DNA of 64,000 nucleotides from Hydractinia symbiolongicarpus (GCF_029227915.1 NC_079888.1:7857001-7921000); one strand, 5' to 3'; positions 1 through 8,565 are shown, counted from the stretch's first letter. Notes: generated by a model from the sequence alone, not told the origin. Made by a program: numbers and translations.

Positions 1-4
1 ACCT
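1..4 (+). tRNA. tRNA-Gln, last 4 bases only
   Basis: The window opens with ACCT, the 3' end of a Gln gene. The following sequence matches the post-Gln spacer, and the copy 4361 bp downstream starts its spacer the same way. Confidence 0.7.
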
Positions 5-210
5 GACCTTCTTTTTGAATTCTGATTTAATCTTTTGTTTGAAGAAAACGTGAGGGAAAGGCTGATTTATTTAAAATTGACTAAGCCATATTTGAATGCT
101 TTCAAGTCACTTCTTCAACATTTGTCAGATTTATGGCAGAACTCATGCTTATAGGAGAATTGGTGATTTCCACGGCGCGTTCGTAATGGAATTAAAAGTG
201 TTTCAGAAAA
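5..210. other. Gln-Lys spacer
   Basis: This AT-rich spacer lies between the 3' ends of convergent Gln and Lys genes. It holds a T run for each gene and no gene. The same spacer of about 205 bp recurs in every full unit. Confidence 0.85.
207..210 (-). terminator. Pol III terminator of tRNA-Lys (T4)
   Basis: On the minus strand four T residues follow the Lys discriminator directly. Most units keep T4; some have T6 (for example 2074..2079). Units with the 1456-type Lys have only T3 here and may read on to a later TTTT about 15 bp away. Confidence 0.7.
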
Positions 211-283
211 CGCCCAACGTGGGGCTCGAACCCACTACCCTGAGATTAAGAGTCTCATGCTCTACCGACTAAGCTACCTGGGC
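211..283 (-). tRNA. tRNA-Lys(CTT)
   Basis: 73 nt with anticodon CTT. It differs from canonical in the acceptor and D arm; G7 faces G66, a mismatch at the base of the acceptor stem. Confidence 0.85.
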
Positions 284-466
284 TGATTCGATATTAGGTT
301 CCGCCATTAAAGCCGTCTTGGACTTACGCAACAATTGACCACACCTAAGGTTACTTAAAATTGGGCGACTCGCGTAATCCTACTGTTTGGGCTGGTAAAA
401 GGTTACATGAGTCTAAACAGGTTCAGCAATGTTAGCTTTCCATAAAGTGGTCGTGGTACAGAAACA
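284..466. promoter_or_regulatory. Divergent Lys-Ser upstream spacer
   Basis: About 183 bp lie between the 5' ends of divergently transcribed Lys and Ser. This block is kept in all full units, with conserved strings such as ACAATTGACCA (about 328) and TTACGTGAGTC. Polymerase III would mainly use the internal A and B boxes; any upstream element here is inferred only from conservation. Confidence 0.4.
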
Positions 467-548
467 GACGAGGTGGCCGAGTGGTTTATGCGATGGACTG
501 CTAATCCATTGGGCTCTGCCCGCGTGGGTTCGAATCCCATCTTCGTCG
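467..548 (+). tRNA. tRNA-Ser(GCT)
   Basis: 82 nt. The D loop and D stem read TTTATGCG in place of TTAAGGCG, which weakens the D stem. Confidence 0.88.
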
Positions 549-555
549 CACATTC

Positions 556-627
556 GGTTCTATGGTGTAATGGTTAGCACTCTGGACTTTGAATCCAGCG
601 ATCCGAGTTTAAATCTCGGTAGAACCT
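556..627 (+). tRNA. tRNA-Gln(TTG)
   Basis: 72 nt. The T loop has TTTAAAT, so C56 is lost. Confidence 0.88.
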
Positions 628-832
628 GACCTTCTTTTTGAATTCTGATTTAATCTTTTGTTTAAAAAAACGTGAGGGAAAGGCTGATTTATTTAAAATT
701 GACTAAGCCATATTTGAATGCTTTCAAGTCATTTCTTCAAAATTTGCCAGGTTTTTGGCAGAACTCATGCTTAGAGGGGAATTGGTGATTTCTAAGGCGC
801 GTTGGTAATGCAATTAAAAGTGTATCGGAAAA
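628..832. other. Gln-Lys spacer
   Basis: Spacer of about 205 bp between convergent Gln and Lys. I see no gene; conserved strings include GACTAAGCCATATTTGAATG and CAATTAAAAGTG. Confidence 0.85.
635..639 (+). terminator. Pol III terminator after tRNA-Gln (T5)
   Basis: A run of five T begins 8 nt after the Gln 3' end. The same T5 follows nearly every Gln; many units add a TTTT just before it, and the 55884-type units have only TTTT. No T run occurs between Ser and Gln, so this is the first stop for both. Confidence 0.75.
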
Positions 833-905
833 CGCCCAACGTGGGGCTCGAACCCACGACCCTGAGATTAAGAGTCTCATGCTCTACCGACTTAGCTAGC
901 CGGGC
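833..905 (-). tRNA. tRNA-Lys(CTT)
   Basis: Canonical except A13, which mismatches G22 in the D stem. Confidence 0.9.
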
Positions 906-1088
906 TGATTCGTTATTAGGTTCCGCCATTAAAGCCGTCTTGAACTTACACAACAATTGACCACACCTAAGATTTCTTAAAATTGGGCCACTCGCTTAAT
1001 CCTACTGTTTGGGCTGGTAAACAATTACGTGAGTCAAAACAGGTTCAGCAATGTTAGCTTTCCATAAAGGAGACGTGGTACAGAAACA

Positions 1089-1170
1089 GACGAGGTGGCC
1101 GAGTGGTTAAGGCGATGGACTGCTAATCCATTGGGCTCTGCCCGCGTGGGTTCGAATCCCATCTTCGTCG
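1089..1170 (+). tRNA. tRNA-Ser(GCT)
   Basis: Identical to the canonical Ser. Confidence 0.95.
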
Positions 1171-1177
1171 CACATTC

Positions 1178-1249
1178 GGTTCTATGGTGTAATGGTTAGC
1201 ACTCTGGACTTTGAATCCAGCGATCCGAGTTCACATCTCGGTAGAACCT
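1178..1249 (+). tRNA. tRNA-Gln(TTG)
   Basis: Canonical except TTCACAT in the T loop. Confidence 0.92.
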
Positions 1250-1455
1250 GACCTTCTTTTTGAATTCTTGTTTAACCTTTTGTTTGAAAAATACGTGAAG
1301 GAAAGGCTGATTTATTCAAAATTGACTAAGCCATATTTGAATGCTTTCAACTCATTTCTTCAAAATTTGCCAGGTTTATGGCAGAACTCATGCTTGGAGG
1401 GGAATTGGTGATTTCCACGGCGCGTTCATAATGCAATTAAAAGTGCAGTAGAAAT

Positions 1456-1528
1456 CGCCCAAAGTGGGACTCGAACCCACGACCTTGAGATTAAGAGTCT
1501 CATGCTCTACCGACTGAGCTAGCCGGGC
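1456..1528 (-). tRNA. tRNA-Lys(CTT)
   Basis: T arm closes with GTCCCAC and the acceptor 3' strand is TTTGGGC, leaving C7 opposite T66. Confidence 0.9.
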
Positions 1529-1711
1529 TGAATCGTTATTAGGTTCCGCCATTAAAGCCGTCTTGGACTTACGCAACAATTGACCACACCTTAAATTACT
1601 TAAAATTGGGCCACTCGAGTATTCCTACTGTTTGGGCTGGTAAAAGATTACGTGAGTCGAAACAGGTTCAGCAATGTTAGCTTTCCATAGAGTTGACGTC
1701 GTACAGAAACA

Positions 1712-1793
1712 GACGAGGTGGCCGAGTGGCTAAGGCGATGGACTGCTAATCCTTCGGGCTCTGCCCGCGTGGGTTCGAATCACATCTTCGTCG
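1712..1793 (+). tRNA. tRNA-Ser(GCT), T-stem mismatch
   Basis: 82 nt. AATCACATC puts an A opposite G in the T stem, and CCTTCGGG gives a T-T mismatch in the anticodon stem. Function is less certain than for canonical copies. Confidence 0.85.
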
Positions 1794-1800
1794 CACATGC

Positions 1801-1872
1801 GGTTCTATGGTGTAATGGTTAGCACTCTGGACTTTGAATCCAGCAATCCGAGTTCAAATCTCGGTAGAACCT
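1801..1872 (+). tRNA. tRNA-Gln(TTG)
   Basis: Canonical except CAGCAATCC in the variable loop. Confidence 0.94.
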
Positions 1873-2079
1873 GACCTTCTTTTTGAATTTTGATTTAATC
1901 TTTTGTTTAAAAAATACGTGAGGGAAAGGCTGATTTATTTAAAATTGACTAAGCCATATTTGAATGCTTTCAAGTCATTTCTTCAACATTTGCCAGGTTT
2001 ATGGGCAGAACTCATGCTTAGAGTAGAATTGATGATTTCCACGGCGCGTTCGTAATGCAATTAAAAGTGTATCAAAAAA

Positions 2080-2152
2080 CGCCCAACGTGGGGCTCGAAC
2101 CCACGACCCTGAGATTAAGAGTCTCATGCTCTACCGACTGAGCTAGCCGGGC
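2080..2152 (-). tRNA. tRNA-Lys(CTT), canonical reference copy
   Basis: 73-nt tRNA that would decode AAG. The acceptor stem is GCCCGGC against GTTGGGC, with two G-T pairs and discriminator G. The A box is TAGCTCAGTCGG, the anticodon arm TGAGA-CTCTTAA-TCTCA is fully paired, the variable loop is short, and the T arm GTGGG-TTCGAGC-CCCAC carries the B box. To my knowledge it matches the common vertebrate Lys-CTT sequence. On its strand TTTTTT follows the discriminator. No CCA is encoded. It is transcribed away from Ser. Identical copies stand at 7687, 9557, 13673, 22684, 27331, 29195 and 34170. Confidence 0.97.
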
Positions 2153-2335
2153 TGATTCGTTATTAGGTTCCGCCATTAAAGCCGTCTTGGACTTACGCAA
2201 CAATTGACCACACCTTAAATTACTTAAAATTGGGCCACTCGCGTAATCCTACTGTTTGGGCTGGTAAAAGATTACGTGAGTCGAAACAGATTCAGCAATG
2301 TTAGCTTTCCATAGAGTTGTCGTCCTACAGAAACA

Positions 2336-2417
2336 GACGAGGTGGCCGAGTGGCTAAGGCGATGGACTGCTAATCCGTCGGGCTCTGCCCGCGTGGGTTC
2401 GAATCACATCTTCGTCG
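2336..2417 (+). tRNA. tRNA-Ser(GCT), T-stem mismatch
   Basis: As the copy at 1712 but with CCGTCGGG, so the anticodon stem has a T-G pair instead of T-T; the A in CACAT still mismatches. Confidence 0.86.
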
Positions 2418-2424
2418 CACATGC

Positions 2425-2496
2425 GGTTCTATGGTGTAATGGTTAGCACTCTGGACTTTGAATCCAGCAATCCGAGTTCAAATCTCGGTAGAACCT
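2425..2496 (+). tRNA. tRNA-Gln(TTG)
   Basis: Canonical except CAGCAATCC in the variable loop. Confidence 0.94.
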
Positions 2497-2702
2497 GACC
2501 TTCTTTTTGAATTCTGATTTTATCTTTTATTTAAAAAATACTTGAGGGAAAGGCTGATTTATTTAAAATTGACTAAGCCATATTTGAATGCTTTCAAGTC
2601 ATTTCTTCAAAATTTGCCAGGTTTTTGGCAGAACTCATGCTTAGAGGGGAATTGGTGATTTCTAAGGCGCGTTGGTAATGCAATTAAAAGTGTATCGGAA
2701 AA

Positions 2703-2775
2703 CGCCCAACGTGGGGCTCGAACCCACGACCCTGAGATTAAGAGTCTCATGCTCTACCGACTTAGCTAGCCGGGC
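2703..2775 (-). tRNA. tRNA-Lys(CTT)
   Basis: Same as the copy at 833 (A13 against G22). Confidence 0.9.
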
Positions 2776-2958
2776 TGATTCGTTATTAGGTTCCGCCATT
2801 AAAGCCGTCTTGAACTTACACAACAATTGACCACACCTAAGATTTCTTAAAATTGGGCCACTCGCTTAATCCTACTGTTTGGGCTGGTAAACAATTACGT
2901 GAGTCAAAACAGGTTCAGCAATGTTAGCTTTCCATAAAGTAGACGTGGTACAGAAACA

Positions 2959-3040
2959 GACGAGGTGGCCGAGTGGTTAAGGCGATGGACTGCTAATCCA
3001 TTGGGCTCTGCCCGCGTGGGTTCGAATCCCATCTTCGTCG
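2959..3040 (+). tRNA. tRNA-Ser(GCT), canonical reference copy
   Basis: 82-nt class II tRNA that would decode AGC and AGU. Acceptor GACGAGG pairs with CTTCGTC (one G-T), discriminator G. The A box is TGGCCGAGTGG. The anticodon arm is ATGGA-CTGCTAA-TCCAT. A long variable arm, GGGC-TCT-GCCC, is the main SerRS recognition feature. The T arm is GTGGG-TTCGAAT-CCCAT. It closely resembles vertebrate Ser-GCT. Only CACATTC separates it from Gln, with no T run, so a shared precursor cut by RNase P and RNase Z is likely (inference). Confidence 0.97.
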
Positions 3041-3047
3041 CACATTC

Positions 3048-3119
3048 GGTTCTATGGTGTAATGGTTAGCACTCTGGACTTTGAATCCAGCGATCCGAGT
3101 TCAAATCTCGGTAGAACCT
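3048..3119 (+). tRNA. tRNA-Gln(TTG), canonical reference copy
   Basis: 72-nt tRNA that would decode CAA. Acceptor GGTTCTA pairs fully with TAGAACC, discriminator T. The A box is TGGTGTAATGG. The anticodon arm CTGGA-CTTTGAA-TCCAG is fully paired, and the T arm is CCGAG-TTCAAAT-CTCGG. Compared with the vertebrate gene as I recall it, pair 6-67 is T-A instead of C-G, a compensatory change seen throughout the array. A T5 run follows 8 nt after the 3' end. Identical copies stand at 13396, 17754, 28918, 33893, 42749 and 53321. Confidence 0.97.
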
Positions 3120-3325
3120 GACCTTCTTTTTGAATTCTTATTTAATCTTTTGTTTGAAAAATACGTGAAGGAAAGGCTGATTTATTCAAAATTGACTAAG
3201 CCATATTTTAATGCTTTCAAGTCATTTCTTCAAAATTTGCCAGGTTTATGGCAGAACTCATGCTTAGAGGGGAATTGGTGATTTCCACGGCGCGTTCATA
3301 ATGCAATTAAAAGTGCAGTAGAAAT

Positions 3326-3398
3326 CGCCCAACGTGGGGCTCGAACCCACGACCCTCAGATTAAGAGTATCATGCTCTACCGACTGAGCTAGCCGGGC
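3326..3398 (-). pseudogene. tRNA-Lys(CTT)-like, damaged anticodon stem
   Basis: The anticodon stem strands are TGATA and TCTGA, giving G-G and T-C mismatches. The rest of the body is intact, so this looks recently disabled. Confidence 0.75.
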
Positions 3399-3581
3399 TG
3401 ATTCGTTATTAGGTTCCGCCATTTAAGCCGTCTTGGACTAACACAACAATTGACCACACCTAAGATTACTTAAAATTGGGCCACTCGCGTAATCCTACTG
3501 TTTGGGCTGGTAAACAATTACGTGAGTCAAAACAGGTTCAGCAATGTTAGCTTTCCATAAAGTAGACGTGGTACAGAAACA

Positions 3582-3663
3582 GACGAGGTGGCCGAGTGGT
3601 TAAGGCGATGGACTGCTAATCCATTGGGCTCTGCCCGCGTGGGTTCGAATCCCATCTTCGTCG
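3582..3663 (+). tRNA. tRNA-Ser(GCT)
   Basis: Identical to the canonical Ser. Confidence 0.95.
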
Positions 3664-3670
3664 CACATTC

Positions 3671-3742
3671 GGTTCTATGATGTAATGGTTAGCACTCTGG
3701 ACTCTGAATCCAGCGATCCGAGTTCAACTCTCGGTAGAACCT
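3671..3742 (+). tRNA. tRNA-Gln(CTG)
   Basis: A single T-to-C change at 3704 makes the anticodon CTG, which reads CAG and still means Gln. A10 mismatches C25 in the D stem, and the T loop is TTCAACT. It is the only CTG copy here. Confidence 0.88.
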
Positions 3743-3948
3743 GACCTTCTTTCTGAATTCTGATTTAATCTTTTGTTTGAAGAAAACGTGAGGGAAAGGC
3801 TGATTTATTTAAAATTGACTAAGCCATATTTGAATGCTTTCAAGTCACTTCTTCAATATTTGTCAGGTTTATGGCAGAACTCATGCTTAGAGGAGAATTG
3901 GTGATTTCCACGGCGCGTTCGTAATGCAATTAAAAGTGTATCAAAAAA

Positions 3949-4021
3949 AGCCCAACGTGGGGCTCGAACCCACGACCCTGAGATTAAGAGTCTCATGCTC
4001 TACCGACTGAGCCAGCCGGGC
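3949..4021 (-). tRNA. tRNA-Lys(CTT), discriminator T
   Basis: Stems are near canonical (G9 in place of A9), but the discriminator is T instead of G, followed by a longer T run. Confidence 0.85.
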
Positions 4022-4204
4022 TGATTCGTTATTAGGTTCCGCCATTAAAGCCGTCTTGGACTTACGCAACAATTGACCACACCTAAGATTACTTAAAATT
4101 GGGCCACTCGCGTAATCCTACTGCTTGGGGTAGTAAAATGTTACGTGAGTCGAAACAGGTTCAGAAATGTTAGCTTTCCATAAAGTAGACGTGGTACAGA
4201 AACA

Positions 4205-4286
4205 GACGAGGTGGCCGAGTAGTTAAGGCGATGGACTGCTAATCCATTGGGTTCTGCCCGCGTGGGTTCGAATCCCATCTTCGTCG
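4205..4286 (+). tRNA. tRNA-Ser(GCT)
   Basis: Canonical except AGTAGTT in the D loop and GGGTTCTG in the variable arm. Confidence 0.9.
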
Positions 4287-4293
4287 CACATTC

Positions 4294-4365
4294 GGTTCTA
4301 TGATGTAATGGTTAGCACTCTGGACTTTGAATCCAGCGATCCGAGTTCAACTCTCGGTAGAACCT
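4294..4365 (+). tRNA. tRNA-Gln(TTG)
   Basis: A10 mismatches C25; T loop TTCAACT. Sister of the CTG copy at 3671 but with TTG. Confidence 0.88.
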
Positions 4366-4571
4366 GACCTTCTTTTTGAATTCTGATTTAATCTTTTGTT
4401 TGAAGAAAACGTGAGGGAAAGGCTGATTTATTTAAAATTGACTAAGCCATATTTGAATGCTTTCAAGTCACTTCTTCAACATTTGTCAGATTTATGGCAG
4501 AACTCATGCTTATAGGAGAATTGGTGATTTCCACGGCGCGTTCGTAATGGAATTAAAAGTGTTTCAGAAAA

Positions 4572-4644
4572 CGCCCAACGTGGGGCTCGAACCCACTACC
4601 CTGAGATTAAGAGTCTCATGCTCTACCGACTAAGCTACCTGGGC
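4572..4644 (-). tRNA. tRNA-Lys(CTT)
   Basis: Higher-order copy of the gene at 211 with the same 7-66 mismatch. Confidence 0.85.
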
Positions 4645-4827
4645 TGATTCGATATTAGGTTCCGCCATTAAAGCCGTCTTGGACTTACGCAACAATTGAC
4701 CACACCTAAGGTTACTTAAAATTGGGCGACTCGCGTAATCCTACTGTTTGGGCTGGTAAAAGGTTACATGAGTCTAAACAGGTTCAGCAATGTTAGCTTT
4801 CCATAAAGTGGTCGTGGTACAGAAACA

Positions 4828-4909
4828 GACGAGGTGGCCGAGTGGTTTAGGCGATGGACTGCTAATCCATTGGGCTCTGCCCGCGTGGGTTCGAATCCCA
4901 TCTTCGTCG
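4828..4909 (+). tRNA. tRNA-Ser(GCT)
   Basis: Copy of 467 but with TTTAGGCG, which keeps the D stem. Confidence 0.92.
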
Positions 4910-4916
4910 CACATTC

Positions 4917-4988
4917 GGTTCTATGGTGTAATGGTTAGCACTCTGGACTTTGAATCCAGCGATCCGAGTTTAAATCTCGGTAGAACCT
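4917..4988 (+). tRNA. tRNA-Gln(TTG)
   Basis: Copy of 556 with the T loop TTTAAAT. Confidence 0.88.
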
Positions 4989-5193
4989 GACCTTCTTTTT
5001 GAATTCTGATTTAATCTTTTGTTTAAAAAAACGTGAGGGAAAGGCTGATTTATTTAAAATTGACTAAGCCATATTTGAATGCTTTCAAGTCATTTCTTCA
5101 AAATTTGCCAGGTTTTTGGCAGAACTCATGCTTAGAGGGGAATTGGTGATTTCTAAGGCGCGTTGGTAATGCAATTAAAAGTGTATCGGAAAA

Positions 5194-5266
5194 CGCCCAA
5201 CGTGGGGCTCGAACCCACGACCCTGAGATTAAGAGTCTCATGCTCTACCGACTTAGCTAGCCGGGC
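5194..5266 (-). tRNA. tRNA-Lys(CTT)
   Basis: Copy of 833 (A13 against G22). Confidence 0.9.
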
Positions 5267-5449
5267 TGATTCGTTATTAGGTTCCGCCATTAAAGCCGTC
5301 TTGAACTTACACAACAATTGACCACACCTAAGATTTCTTAAAATTGGGCCATTCGCTTAATCCTACTGTTTGGGCTGGTAAACAATTACGTGAGTCAAAA
5401 CAGGTTCAGCAATGTTAGCTTTCCATAAAGGAGACGTGGTACAGAAACA

Positions 5450-5531
5450 GACGAGGTGGCCGAGTGGTTAAGGCGATGGACTGCTAATCCATTGGGCTCT
5501 GCCCGCGTGGGTTCGAATCCCATCTTCGTCG
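5450..5531 (+). tRNA. tRNA-Ser(GCT)
   Basis: Identical to the canonical Ser. Confidence 0.95.
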
Positions 5532-5538
5532 CACATTC

Positions 5539-5610
5539 GGTTCTATGGTGTAATGGTTAGCACTCTGGACTTTGAATCCAGCGATCCGAGTTCACATCTC
5601 GGTAGAACCT
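5539..5610 (+). tRNA. tRNA-Gln(TTG)
   Basis: Copy of 1178 (TTCACAT). Confidence 0.92.
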
Positions 5611-5816
5611 GACCTTCTTTTTGAATTCTTGTTTAACCTTTTGTTTGAAAAATACGTGAAGGAAAGGCTGATTTATTCAAAATTGACTAAGCCATATTTG
5701 AATGCTTTCAACTCATTTCTTCAAAATTTGCCAGGTTTATGGCAGAACTCATGCTTGGAGGGGAATTGGTGATTTCCACGGCGCGTTCATAATGCAATTA
5801 AAAGTGCAGTAGAAAT

Positions 5817-5889
5817 CGCCCAAAGTGGGACTCGAACCCACGACCTTGAGATTAAGAGTCTCATGCTCTACCGACTGAGCTAGCCGGGC
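5817..5889 (-). tRNA. tRNA-Lys(CTT)
   Basis: Copy of 1456 (C7 against T66). Confidence 0.9.
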
Positions 5890-6072
5890 TGAATCGTTAT
5901 TAGGTTCCGCCATTAAAGCCGTCTTGGACTTACGCAACAATTGACCACACCTTAAATTACTTAAAATTGGGCCACTCGCGTATTCCTACTGTTTGGGCTG
6001 GTAAAAGATTACGTGAGTCGAAACAGGTTCAGCAATGTTAGCTTTCCATAGAGTTGACGTCGTACAGAAACA

Positions 6073-6154
6073 GACGAGGTGGCCGAGTGGCTAAGGCGAT
6101 GGACTGCTAATCCGTCGGGCTCTGCCCGCGTGGGTTCGAATCACATCTTCGTCG
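6073..6154 (+). tRNA. tRNA-Ser(GCT), recombinant copy
   Basis: The leader matches the unit at 1712, but CCGTCGGG and the downstream spacer match the unit at 2336. The exchange point therefore lies within the first 40 bases of this gene. It has the CACAT T-stem mismatch. Confidence 0.85.
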
Positions 6155-6161
6155 CACATGC

Positions 6162-6233
6162 GGTTCTATGGTGTAATGGTTAGCACTCTGGACTTTGAAT
6201 CCAGCAATCCGAGTTCAAATCTCGGTAGAACCT
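6162..6233 (+). tRNA. tRNA-Gln(TTG)
   Basis: Canonical except CAGCAATCC. Confidence 0.94.
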
Positions 6234-6439
6234 GACCTTCTTTTTGAATTCTGATTTAATCTTTTATTTAAAAAATACTTGAGGGAAAGGCTGATTTATT
6301 TAAAATTGACTAAGCCATATTTGAATGCTTTCAAGTCATTTCTTCAAAATTTGCCAGGTTTTTGGCAGAACTCATGCTTAGAGGGGAATTGGTGATTTCT
6401 AAGGCGCGTTGGTAATGCAATTAAAAGTGTATCGGAAAA

Positions 6440-6512
6440 CGCCCAACGTGGGGCTCGAACCCACGACCCTGAGATTAAGAGTCTCATGCTCTACCGACTT
6501 AGCTAGCCGGGC
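6440..6512 (-). tRNA. tRNA-Lys(CTT)
   Basis: Same as 833 (A13 against G22). Confidence 0.9.
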
Positions 6513-6695
6513 TGATTCGTTATTAGGTTCCGCCATTAAAGCCGTCTTGAACTTACACAACAATTGACCACACCTAAGATTTCTTAAAATTGGGCCACTC
6601 GCTTAATCCTACTGTTTGGGCTGGTAAACAATTACGTGAGTCAAAACAGGTTCAGCAATGTTAGCTTTCCATAAAGGAGACGTGGTACAGAAACA

Positions 6696-6777
6696 GACGA
6701 GGTGGCCGAGTGGTTAAGGTGATGGACTGCTAATCCATTGGGCTCTGCCCGCGTGGGTTCGAATCCCATCTTCGTCG
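6696..6777 (+). tRNA. tRNA-Ser(GCT)
   Basis: Canonical except AAGGTGATGG; the last D-stem pair becomes G-T. Confidence 0.93.
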
Positions 6778-6784
6778 CACATTC

Positions 6785-6856
6785 GGTTCTATGGTGTAAT
6801 GGTTAGCACTCTGGACTTTGAATCCAGCGATCCGAGTTCACATCTCGGTAGAACCT
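6785..6856 (+). tRNA. tRNA-Gln(TTG)
   Basis: Copy of 1178 (TTCACAT). Confidence 0.92.
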
Positions 6857-7062
6857 GACCTTCTTTTTGAATTCTTGTTTAACCTTTTGTTTGAAAAATA
6901 CGTGAAGGAAAGGCTGATTTATTCAAAATTGACTAAGCCATATTTGAATGCTTTCAACTCATTTCTTCAAAATTTGCCAGGTTTATGGCAGAACTCATGC
7001 TTGGAGGGGAATTGGTGATTTCCACGGCGCGTTCATAATGCAATTAAAAGTGCAGTAGAAAT

Positions 7063-7135
7063 CGCCCAAAGTGGGACTCGAACCCACGACCTTGAGATTA
7101 AGAGTCTCATGCTCTACCGACTGAGCTAGCCGGGC
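7063..7135 (-). tRNA. tRNA-Lys(CTT)
   Basis: Same as 1456 (C7 against T66). Confidence 0.9.
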
Positions 7136-7318
7136 TGAATCGTTATTAGGTTCCGCCATTAAAGCCGTCTTGGACTTACGCAACAATTGACCACACCTTA
7201 AATTACTTAAAATTGGGCCACTCGCGTATTCCTACTGTTTGGGCTGGTAAAAGATTACGTGAGTCGAAACAGGTTCAGCAATGTTAGCTTTCCATAGAGT
7301 TGACGTCGTACAGAAACA

Positions 7319-7400
7319 GACGAGGTGGCCGAGTGGCTAAGGCGATGGACTGCTAATCCTTCGGGCTCTGCCCGCGTGGGTTCGAATCACATCTTCGTCG
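7319..7400 (+). tRNA. tRNA-Ser(GCT), T-stem mismatch
   Basis: Same as 1712 (CCTTCGGG, AATCACATC). Confidence 0.85.
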
Positions 7401-7407
7401 CACATGC

Positions 7408-7479
7408 GGTTCTATGGTGTAATGGTTAGCACTCTGGACTTTGAATCCAGCAATCCGAGTTCAAATCTCGGTAGAACCT
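7408..7479 (+). tRNA. tRNA-Gln(TTG)
   Basis: Canonical except CAGCAATCC. Confidence 0.94.
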
Positions 7480-7686
7480 GACCTTCTTTTTGAATTTTGA
7501 TTTAATCTTTTGTTTAAAAAATACGTGAGGGAAAGGCTGATTTATTTAAAATTGACTAAGCCATATTTGAATGCTTTCAAGTCATTTCTTTAACATTTGC
7601 CAGGTTTATGGGCAGAACTCATGCTTAGAGTAGAATTGATGATTTCCACGGCGCGTTCGTAATGCAATTAAAAGTGTATCAAAAAA

Positions 7687-7759
7687 CGCCCAACGTGGGG
7701 CTCGAACCCACGACCCTGAGATTAAGAGTCTCATGCTCTACCGACTGAGCTAGCCGGGC
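7687..7759 (-). tRNA. tRNA-Lys(CTT)
   Basis: Identical to the canonical Lys; T6 follows it. Confidence 0.96.
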
Positions 7760-7942
7760 TGATTCGTTATTAGGTTCCGCCATTAAAGCCGTCTTGGACT
7801 TACGCAACAATTGACCACACCTTAAATTACTTAAAATTGGGCCACTCGCGTAATCCTACTGTTTGGGCTGGTAAAAGATTACGTGAGTCGAAACAGATTC
7901 AGCAATGTTAGCTTTCCATAGAGTTGTCGTCCTACAGAAACA

Positions 7943-8024
7943 GACGAGGTGGCCGAGTGGCTAAGGCGATGGACTGCTAATCCGTCGGGCTCTGCCCGCG
8001 TGGGTTCGAATCACATCTTCGTCG
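7943..8024 (+). tRNA. tRNA-Ser(GCT), T-stem mismatch
   Basis: Same as 2336 (CCGTCGGG, AATCACATC). Confidence 0.86.
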
Positions 8025-8031
8025 CACATGC

Positions 8032-8103
8032 GGTTCTATGGTGTAATGGTTAGCACTCTGGACTTTGAATCCAGCAATCCGAGTTCAAATCTCGGTAGAA
8101 CCT
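8032..8103 (+). tRNA. tRNA-Gln(TTG)
   Basis: Canonical except CAGCAATCC. Confidence 0.94.
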
Positions 8104-8309
8104 GACCTTCTTTTTGAATTCTGATTTAATCTTTTATTTAAAAAATACTTGAGGGAAAGGCTGATTTATTTAAAATTGAGTAAGCCATATTTGAATGCTT
8201 TCAAGTCATTTCTTCAACATTTGCCAGGTTTATGGCAGAACTCATGCTTAGAGGAGAATTGATGATTTCCACGGCGCGTTCGTAATGCAATTAAAAGTGT
8301 ATCAAAAAA

Positions 8310-8382
8310 CGCCCAACGTGGGGCTCGAACCCACGACCCTGAGATTAAGAGTCTCATGCTCTACCAACTGAGCCACCCGGGC
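8310..8382 (-). tRNA. tRNA-Lys(CTT)
   Basis: Acceptor 5' strand GCCCGGG leaves G7 against G66; D loop AGTTGG. Confidence 0.88.
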
Positions 8383-8565
8383 TGATTCGTTATTAGGTTC
8401 CGCCATTAAAGCCGTCTTGAACTTACGCAACAATTGACCACACCTAAGATTACTTGAAATTGGGCCACGCGCGTAATCCTACTGTTTGGGCTGGTAAAAG
8501 GTTACGTGAGTCGAAACAGGTTCAGCAATGTTAGCTTTCCATAGAGTAGACGTCGTACAGAAACA

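Larger units (their letters stand above)
4362..6111. repeat. Higher-order copy of 1..1750 (offset 4361)
   Basis: This stretch repeats the start of the window almost base for base, including the private changes in the Lys, Ser and Gln genes at 211, 467 and 556. It ends inside the Ser gene at 6073, where the sequence switches to the type seen at 2336. The offset equals seven units. Confidence 0.85.
6440..8103. repeat. Higher-order copy of 833..2496 (offset 5607)
   Basis: Three units match those at 833, 1456 and 2080 at a constant offset of 5607 bp. A related three-unit spacing of 1870 bp links 7063, 7687 and 8310 with 8933, 9557 and 10180. Confidence 0.75.

Noticed and set aside
429-629. 66-codon plus-strand frames at 429 and 4790
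   Set aside because: They translate straight through Ser and Gln genes.
1211-1411. 66-codon plus-strand frames (1211, 3081, 5572, 6818, 8688, 17787, 54600, 60313)
   Set aside because: They start inside Gln and cover the Gln-Lys spacer. Similar units break the frame with small indels, so nothing indicates selection for a protein.
1388-1579. 61-63-codon minus-strand frames across Lys (1388, 12989, 44208, 52292 and others)
   Set aside because: They are translations of the tRNA-Lys gene and flanks. The conserved peptide reflects tRNA conservation.
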